Source: an uncultured Clostridium sp.
GTDB lineage: Bacteria; Bacillota; Clostridia; TANB77; CAG-508
Length of the DNA: 20,108 nt
Assembly (NCBI GenBank): GCA_900554565.1
Contig: USHX01000024.1
Coordinates: 1-20,108, forward strand
Direction: 5' to 3'
The notes below the pieces were generated by a model that saw only the letters and a program-made list of their open reading frames with translations, made no database searches and had not been told where the DNA came from. Shown here piece after piece: positions 15,472 through 20,108 of this stretch. Positions within the stretch are counted from its first letter, which is position 1. Every line of letters begins with the position of its first letter. The translations under genes and the position numbers were made by a program.

Positions 15472-15551
15472 AGAATAAATCATATATTTATATGTTTATT
15501 TTTTGTTTATTGAACTAGATTCTCCTTAAAAAGTAATCTAGTTCTTTTTTT
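15472..15551 (+). ncRNA. Putative small RNA (~80 nt) with anti-Shine-Dalgarno loop
   Basis: Transcription from the orphan promoter should start near 15472 and end at the T run at 15545-15551. The RNA would fold into two hairpins. The first, at 15474-15500, is AU-rich (AAUAAA-CAUAU with AUAUG-UUUAUU, one bulge). The second, at 15512-15544, has a 10-bp stem GAACTAGATT/AATCTAGTTC. The second hairpin's loop holds CUCCUU, complementary to the AAGGAG ribosome-site core. No ORF of useful size lies inside. C-rich loops that pair with ribosome sites are known from RsaE/RoxS-type sRNAs of Firmicutes; relation to those is not claimed. No known RNA family recognised. Confidence 0.5.
15512..15551 (+). terminator. 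Intrinsic terminator of the putative small RNA
   Basis: GAACTAGATT (15512-15521) pairs with AATCTAGTTC (15535-15544) and is followed directly by seven T. The minus strand lacks a T run after the stem, so it is directional. Confidence 0.85.
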
Positions 15552-15560
15552 GTTTTTATA

Positions 15561-15590
15561 AAAAAAACTGCTCCTAAAGAGCAGAATTTT
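15561..15590 (-). terminator. Intrinsic terminator of the cysteine protease gene
   Basis: CTGCTC (15568-15573) and GAGCAG (15579-15584) around a 5-nt loop. On the minus strand it is followed by eight T. It starts a few bases after the protease stop codon. Confidence 0.85.
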
Positions 15591-18500
15591 TTATACATTT
15601 CTAAATTTACTATATTTAAGATATATAAATATACCTATTCCAACTACACTAACTATCACTATTATTGTTAGGATTATTTTTATTGATATTCCCGCTTTTG
15701 GAAGTTTTCCAGTAGCAATAGTTACATCATTTGAACTTTCTTGATTTGAATTACTTGATTGCAAATTTTCTTTTTTCACATCATCAACATATGTTTCAAC
15801 ATTATTGTTTGTTTCTAATTTCATTGAATTAGATATAACTGTGCTTTGATTTTCGCCTTTTGTTGCTACTTCTTTTATGTATATATATGTTACATCTTCA
15901 CTTTCTATTTCTTTGTAGTTTGAAACATTTTTTGAATCTATTACAAATTGTAATTTATTATTAGAGTCTTGTGTGTCTGTTATTTTAACCCAATTTTCGA
16001 TATCCTTTTCATCTGCATTTGCTGACAAATGATAGTAGTATTCAACTGAATCATTAGTTAAATCTCTTGAAATGCCACTAATTTCTATATTGATTAATAC
16101 ATAATCTTTTTGTGAATTGTTTGTATAGTAATATGCTTGTACTTTTTTTACATCACATTTTGAGTTAGTTAAATCTGCATTTACTGGTTTTTCTTGAACT
16201 ACTATTGATTGAGTTGTTGTTTTTTCTTCATATTTTATTGTTACTGATGTTTGTTCTTTGGTTAAATTTGTTCCATTTTCTATTGTATAATCTAATATTT
16301 CTTGTGTAGTACTATCTTGATATGTCCCTGTAACAACCATTCCAGTTTTGTCAAAGTCTTGTCCAACTACATATTTAATTTTATTTGGTGCTTTGGTAAT
16401 TTTTATTTCCATTAATGGATTAGGAATTGTTGTTATGGATTGTTGAATCGTTTTTTCCCCATATGAAATTGTTACTTGTGTTTGATTAGCTTTTAAATTA
16501 TTTCCATTTTCTATTGTATAATCTGTTATTACCTTTGTTGTTCCATCTTTATATGTTGCTTCGACAACCATTCCAGTTTTATCAAAATGTTGTCCCTCTT
16601 TATATTCTGTTTTTGTTGGTGGTGTTTTTATTTTTAGTTCTACCACATTATTCTTTTGTACTGTTATTGCTTGACTTACACTTTTTCCTTCATATGTTAC
16701 TTCTACACTAGTTTGACCTTCTTTTAAGTTCTTTCCATTTTTTATGCTGTAATCTGAGCTACTTAATATAACTGATGGATTTTCTTTTCTATTATAATTT
16801 GCTTTTACTACCATTCCATTTTCATCAAAGTTGTCCCCTTCAAAATAATTCGTTTTTGTTGGTGGTGTTGCAATTTCTATATTTTTTAATGATCCATCTA
16901 ACAGTTCAGTTGTTGTAAATGCTTTTATTGTACTATCTCCATTAACTAAAGATGCATTTTCTTCTGTCAATTTACTTAAATCAAACCATTGACAATTACT
17001 TAAATCCTTTCCAAGTGCTAGAAAACATTTGCCACTTTCGACTGATACAGAATCCCATGCTGATATACTATCAATTTTACTCTCTAATGGTAATGTTGCA
17101 CTATATTTAGAGCTTTGTATCTCTATTACTACTGCAAATGAATTTGCCTTTAATTCAATCGGATTTGCAAATTCCAAAGTATGATATCCAGCATTAACTG
17201 TTTCAGATTCTCCCGATTTTAATGTTACAAGTTGTAAATCATTTTTTGATTTGCTTGTTCCATTAGGATTTACATATACCTTACATTTATATGTTTCTGG
17301 AGCATATAAAGAAACTTGTGTCAAATATTCTGTTTTTGTAGTTTTTTTATCAAATATATTACATAACATCATATTTGAATTATTTATAGTTAATTGCATA
17401 CCTGGAAAGAATTCATCATATTGATATATATAATCATAATTTACCGTATCTGTTGCTTTTACTATTCCAAACATTTGCTTCGAAACATTAACATCCTCAT
17501 AAGATATATATATAATACCGTTATCTCCATATTTTATATAGGCCATATCATTTTCAATAGTGTAGCCTGCTTCTTTTAGAAATTCATTTGGTATTTCTTC
17601 TGCTGAATTCCATCCTTTTGCTATACATTGTTGTTTATATGTATTAAATATTTCTGTTTTTAAGTCAGAAAGTTTCCAATTTTCTGCTTTTTCTCCCCAA
17701 GAGTTTCTTACAATCCAAGCACCATTTGCTTTAGGTTTTGCATTTTCTGGGAAGTTATCTATACTATAGTTATCATCCCATCCGATAATAGAAACTGCAT
17801 GGTCAATGCTATGCGTAATTGAACTATTGCAGAATTTTGCTCCTGTATCATTATTATAACAATTAAATGCTGATAAACTAGAAGAATTACCATGTATAGA
17901 AGCTTGAACTGAACCATAATTTTGAATATGTTGTTTAATTTGATTCATTATTTCAGTTTTGTTTTCTTCAGTTGCAATTCTATAATCTGGGAAAACTACA
18001 GTATCATAAACTTGGCTAGAAACTGTTTTGTTTTGAATTTGACTAATATCTATTGTATTTTCATTGTTTTCAAAAGGCATTTCTGATTCTGGTATTGCTC
18101 CACTTCCATTAGTTAAATATGAAGTTGAAAATTGGTAAGAACCACCACTTCCAACTTTTCTGTTATATCCACTTTTATTTTCTACACCATTTGAAAATGT
18201 TTTACTTGTTGCATATTCCATGTGCCTTTCAGAAAAATCATATACTTTTGATAAATTAGTACCTTTTTTATAATTAGCTAATGCCAAATTTGTTTCTAAC
18301 GATGATAATGTGGCAAAAGCCCAACAAGAGTTTGTTTGTTGTTGGTTTTTTATAATTACATTTGCTGGAATTATATCTTTTAAACTATATCTTGAATTTG
18401 CACTTGCTTTCAGCATTCTAGCTAGATATAATGGATTTTTTGAGATGATATTTGTATTTTTTACTTCATACATTCTAGGCATTATTGTTTTTTGCTTTTC

Positions 18501-18659
18501 TTCGTCGGATAACTCTAACCATTTCTTAAAGTCTTCGGTATATTCTTCTTTTTGAATTTCATTTGCAATATTAGCTGCAAATACTTTGTGATTTGCCAAT
18601 AAATTTAGCATAAGAATTAATAAAAATACAATTTTAACCGTATTCTTTAGTTTTTTCAT
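15591..18659 (-). CDS. Wall-anchored papain-like (C1A) cysteine protease with Ig-like repeats
   Basis: 1022 residues from ATG 18659 (AAAGGAG upstream); an in-frame start at 18716 adds 19 residues but lacks a ribosome site and precedes the signal peptide. Order: signal peptide (1-28, VFA/A); C1A protease with oxyanion Gln106, Cys112 (NSCWAFA), His287 (DHAVSIIGWDD) and Asn319 (VRNSWGE); a lectin-like beta domain typical of bacterial C1A enzymes (about 395-585); three tandem Ig-like Big_3-type repeats (591-668, 672-745, 749-822); an unassigned beta domain (about 826-955); a Ser/Asn-rich linker; LPKAG (986-990), a hydrophobic helix and a basic tail, the layout of a sortase substrate. All catalytic residues are present. 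It should cleave proteins or peptides at the cell surface. No sortase gene is in the window. Confidence 0.92.
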   Translation of the reverse strand: MKKLKNTVKIVFLLILMLNLLANHKVFAANIANEIQKEEYTEDFKKWLELSDEEKQKTIMPRMYEVKNTNIISKNPLYLARMLKASANSRYSLKDIIPANVIIKNQQQTNSCWAFATLSSLETNLALANYKKGTNLSKVYDFSERHMEYATSKTFSNGVENKSGYNRKVGSGGSYQFSTSYLTNGSGAIPESEMPFENNENTIDISQIQNKTVSSQVYDTVVFPDYRIATEENKTEIMNQIKQHIQNYGSVQASIHGNSSSLSAFNCYNNDTGAKFCNSSITHSIDHAVSIIGWDDNYSIDNFPENAKPKANGAWIVRNSWGEKAENWKLSDLKTEIFNTYKQQCIAKGWNSAEEIPNEFLKEAGYTIENDMAYIKYGDNGIIYISYEDVNVSKQMFGIVKATDTVNYDYIYQYDEFFPGMQLTINNSNMMLCNIFDKKTTKTEYLTQVSLYAPETYKCKVYVNPNGTSKSKNDLQLVTLKSGESETVNAGYHTLEFANPIELKANSFAVVIEIQSSKYSATLPLESKIDSISAWDSVSVESGKCFLALGKDLSNCQWFDLSKLTEENASLVNGDSTIKAFTTTELLDGSLKNIEIATPPTKTNYFEGDNFDENGMVVKANYNRKENPSVILSSSDYSIKNGKNLKEGQTSVEVTYEGKSVSQAITVQKNNVVELKIKTPPTKTEYKEGQHFDKTGMVVEATYKDGTTKVITDYTIENGNNLKANQTQVTISYGEKTIQQSITTIPNPLMEIKITKAPNKIKYVVGQDFDKTGMVVTGTYQDSTTQEILDYTIENGTNLTKEQTSVTIKYEEKTTTQSIVVQEKPVNADLTNSKCDVKKVQAYYYTNNSQKDYVLINIEISGISRDLTNDSVEYYYHLSANADEKDIENWVKITDTQDSNNKLQFVIDSKNVSNYKEIESEDVTYIYIKEVATKGENQSTVISNSMKLETNNNVETYVDDVKKENLQSSNSNQESSNDVTIATGKLPKAGISIKIILTIIVIVSVVGIGIFIYLKYSKFRNV
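16194..16889 (-). repeat. Three tandem Ig-like (Big_3-type) repeats in the protease gene
   Basis: Residues 591-822 hold three units of about 75-78 residues sharing PxKxxYxxGxxFDxxGMVVxxxY, then DYxIxNGxNL and a closing xTQxSI strand. DNA similarity is also high: a 22-bp stretch at 16272-16293 is identical to 16503-16524, exactly 231 bp (77 codons) apart. This points to recent unequal duplication and possible copy-number variation between strains. Confidence 0.85.
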
Positions 18660-18722
18660 TGTTTTCTCCTTTTTTATACATTTTAGTCTTACGTATAATA
18701 ATTTTATCTTTTTCACATTAAA

Positions 18723-18739
18723 AATGTTTTTTCAACATT
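18723..18739 (-). terminator. Weak hairpin between the small ORF and the protease gene
   Basis: AATGTT (18723-18728) pairs with AACATT (18734-18739) around TTTTC. On the minus strand TTTTAA follows. The stem is only 6 bp and AT-rich, so termination would be partial; readthrough into the protease gene is possible. Confidence 0.3.
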
Positions 18740-18740
18740 A

Positions 18741-18869
18741 TTATATTTGTTTTTCTATTTTTTGTAAATATTTTCTCAAATTATTTTGAATTATTTTGTA
18801 ACCTAAAGATTGATAAATTAAAATTTCATCTTTTACTGCTTTAGTCAATTTTTTATTAACAGAATACAC
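18741..18869 (-). CDS. Small hypothetical protein (42 aa) behind the pilin-like gene
   Basis: GTG at 18867-18869, stop TAA at 18741-18743. The product reads MYSVNKKLTKAVKDEILIYQ, then SLGYKIIQNNLRKYLQKIEK, then QI: basic, helical, without a membrane segment or Cys. It begins 11 bp after the pilin-like stop codon, with AAGGAAG close upstream, as in an operon. I recognise no family. It may be a real small protein of the pilin unit or a decayed gene remnant; the short spacing between ribosome site and GTG is a weakness. Confidence 0.4.
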   Translation of the reverse strand: MYSVNKKLTKAVKDEILIYQSLGYKIIQNNLRKYLQKIEKQI

Positions 18870-18880
18870 TACTTCCTTTT

Positions 18881-20068
18881 TTAATAATTTTTATATGACA
18901 TTAGATTATGATATGCAACTGTCATATCTGTATTTTCTTTAATTTCTGAATCTGTTAAGACTTTATTATATAATCTACAAGCATATATTGATAATGGTGC
19001 ATAACTTTCTGTGTATTCTGTGCCTCCAACTGACATGCCTATAATAAATGGTATACTAATATTATCTAGCCCACCACTTGTTAGCCACTCATGGCTACAT
19101 GTTGTTTCTCCAAATTTACTTCCATTAATATATACAGCAATTGTATTTGTGTTTAAATTTACCGATATTGTTATATAAAATCCGTCTTCGTTTTCTAATT
19201 CTTTTATCTCTTCTGTCTCAATCCAATGGTCTGCCCATAAATTTGCTGGTAGGGCCCAATTTGATTCTGACTTTTTGTCTGATATACACATTCTCAAATA
19301 TCTTTTACTGTTTATAAATATTCTTGGTTTGTTTGACCACTCTGTTGTTCCTTTAAAAGTTTTTGAAATTAACGGAGCTGCTTCTACGCTTTTGTCTATC
19401 TTTCCATAAAATTCAAATGTTATTCCGTCTTCCACTTCTACTTTATTATAGCTTTCTATATAATCATCTACACCATCTAATTTTATTTCTGTCCCATTAT
19501 ATCCATATCCATCTCCGTCAGTAACACCATATAAGGTAACTCCATCTCCCCAACTATTTTTATCACTCATGTTTGCTGGGTCGACATTTAAAACTAGTTT
19601 ATCTTTTACCGCTAAGTTTGCTCCATATGATAGTTCTTTGTATTTGCCTTCTTCTAACTTAATCATTTCTTCTGTTTTGTTATTTACTAACCAACTTTCA
19701 TTTACCTTTCCGTATTTTAGTATTTCACTTCCTTTTGCTATGTATGACCAATCTGTACCATATATTTTATTGTCTTCTAGTGTTGATATTACTTTCCATT
19801 TTTCGCCATTTGCTATTGTTTTGTCATACAGAGTTTCTCCTATTGTGATTTCTTCGTTTTTTGATAGTTCTTTTTCTTGCAATGCTAGTATTATTTTTTC
19901 TTTGTCTCCACTTGTGTTTGTTGAATCTTTTGCATTTTTAGCTTGTTTTAGTATTCCGTTATTTCCTGTTAGCATTGCTACTGATATTCCAGCTAAGATT
20001 AATAGAATTATTATTGTTATTATTGATGCTATTAGTGTAATTCCTTTGTTTTCATTTGTTTTTCTCAT
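18881..20068 (-). CDS. Pilin-like (prepilin signal) protein with LamG-type domain
   Basis: 395 residues. The N-terminus NKGITLIASIITIIILLILA (residues 7-26) is a class III/type IV prepilin-like signal: cleavage by prepilin peptidase is expected after Gly9, leaving a hydrophobic helix. Position +5 is Ala, not the usual Glu. After a helical linker (40-75) and a short beta region, a concanavalin/LamG-type fold (about 155-385) is suggested by IKLDGVDDYIES, ITFEFYGKID and FYITISVNLNTNTIAVYING, as in Laminin_G_3 domains that bind sugars. Start ATG has AAAGGAG upstream. Probably a surface adhesin or minor pseudopilin; no pilus assembly genes are within the window. Confidence 0.78.
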   Translation of the reverse strand: MRKTNENKGITLIASIITIIILLILAGISVAMLTGNNGILKQAKNAKDSTNTSGDKEKIILALQEKELSKNEEITIGETLYDKTIANGEKWKVISTLEDNKIYGTDWSYIAKGSEILKYGKVNESWLVNNKTEEMIKLEEGKYKELSYGANLAVKDKLVLNVDPANMSDKNSWGDGVTLYGVTDGDGYGYNGTEIKLDGVDDYIESYNKVEVEDGITFEFYGKIDKSVEAAPLISKTFKGTTEWSNKPRIFINSKRYLRMCISDKKSESNWALPANLWADHWIETEEIKELENEDGFYITISVNLNTNTIAVYINGSKFGETTCSHEWLTSGGLDNISIPFIIGMSVGGTEYTESYAPLSIYACRLYNKVLTDSEIKENTDMTVAYHNLMSYKNY

Positions 20069-20085
20069 ATTTTTCTCCTTTTTCG

Positions 20086-20108
20086 TCCTAAAGTATGGAA
20101 CTTTAGGA
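20086..20108 (-). promoter_or_regulatory. Perfect hairpin in the leader of the pilin-like gene
   Basis: TCCTAAAGT and ACTTTAGGA, 9-bp arms around a 5-nt loop, end about 17 nt before the pilin-like ATG and just before its AAGGAG. It may be an RNA hairpin that governs translation or 5'-end stability, or a protein-binding palindrome. The repeat reaches the window edge, so it could be longer. Confidence 0.5.

Noticed and set aside
18660..18716. 19-residue upstream extension of the cysteine protease
   Set aside because: It would precede a normal signal peptide, and the AAAGGAG that serves ATG 18659 lies inside it.

Overview
The window is very AT-rich DNA from a low-GC Gram-positive bacterium, most likely an anaerobic, gut-type member of the Clostridia. 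This is inferred from strong AGGAGG-type ribosome sites, arginine codons that are mostly AGA, tight TTGACA/TATAAT promoters, T-tailed intrinsic terminators, an LPxTG-like anchor, and the gene families present. TGA is used as a stop. No species can be named. Most genes lie on the minus strand.

Layout. (1) 1-2960, minus: a DUF5711 beta-propeller-like membrane protein and a CvpA-family protein form an operon. A separately promoted LCP (LytR-CpsA-Psr) cell-wall ligase runs off the left edge. (2) 3182-4207, minus: a YkvI-like membrane transporter, behind an AT-rich intergenic region with a three-copy repeat. (3) 4337-7539, minus: a three-gene ABC exporter operon of the GldA/GldF/GldG type, with a clear promoter and terminator. 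(4) 7720-8477, plus: a UPF0016/Gdt1 (MneA-like) cation exporter, then tRNA-Arg(UCU). (5) 8565-11347, minus: a TetR regulator and a YhgE/Pip-type membrane protein in one operon; the promoter carries a likely autoregulatory operator. (6) 11549-12256: a 44-codon small ORF (minus) and an XRE regulator (plus), divergent, with related operator-like boxes over both -10 elements. (7) 12296-15400: an M18 aminopeptidase (minus), divergent from a YhfW-like FAD oxidoreductase (plus) whose C-terminal Rieske domain is split off by a one-base frameshift. (8) 15437-15551: an orphan promoter and terminator defining a probable ~80-nt small RNA. (9) 15591-20068, minus: cell-surface genes: a papain-like cysteine protease with Ig-like repeats and an LPKAG anchor, a 42-codon small ORF, and a pilin-like protein with a LamG-type domain.

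Much of the window concerns the cell envelope: wall polymer attachment (LCP), CvpA, two exporter-type systems (Gld-like ABC and YhgE), and surface or secreted proteins (anchored protease, pilin-like lectin). No phage, transposase, CRISPR or rRNA gene was seen. The least explained items are the putative small RNA with an anti-Shine-Dalgarno loop, the divergent XRE/small-ORF unit, and the pilin, small-ORF and protease cluster with its leader hairpin.
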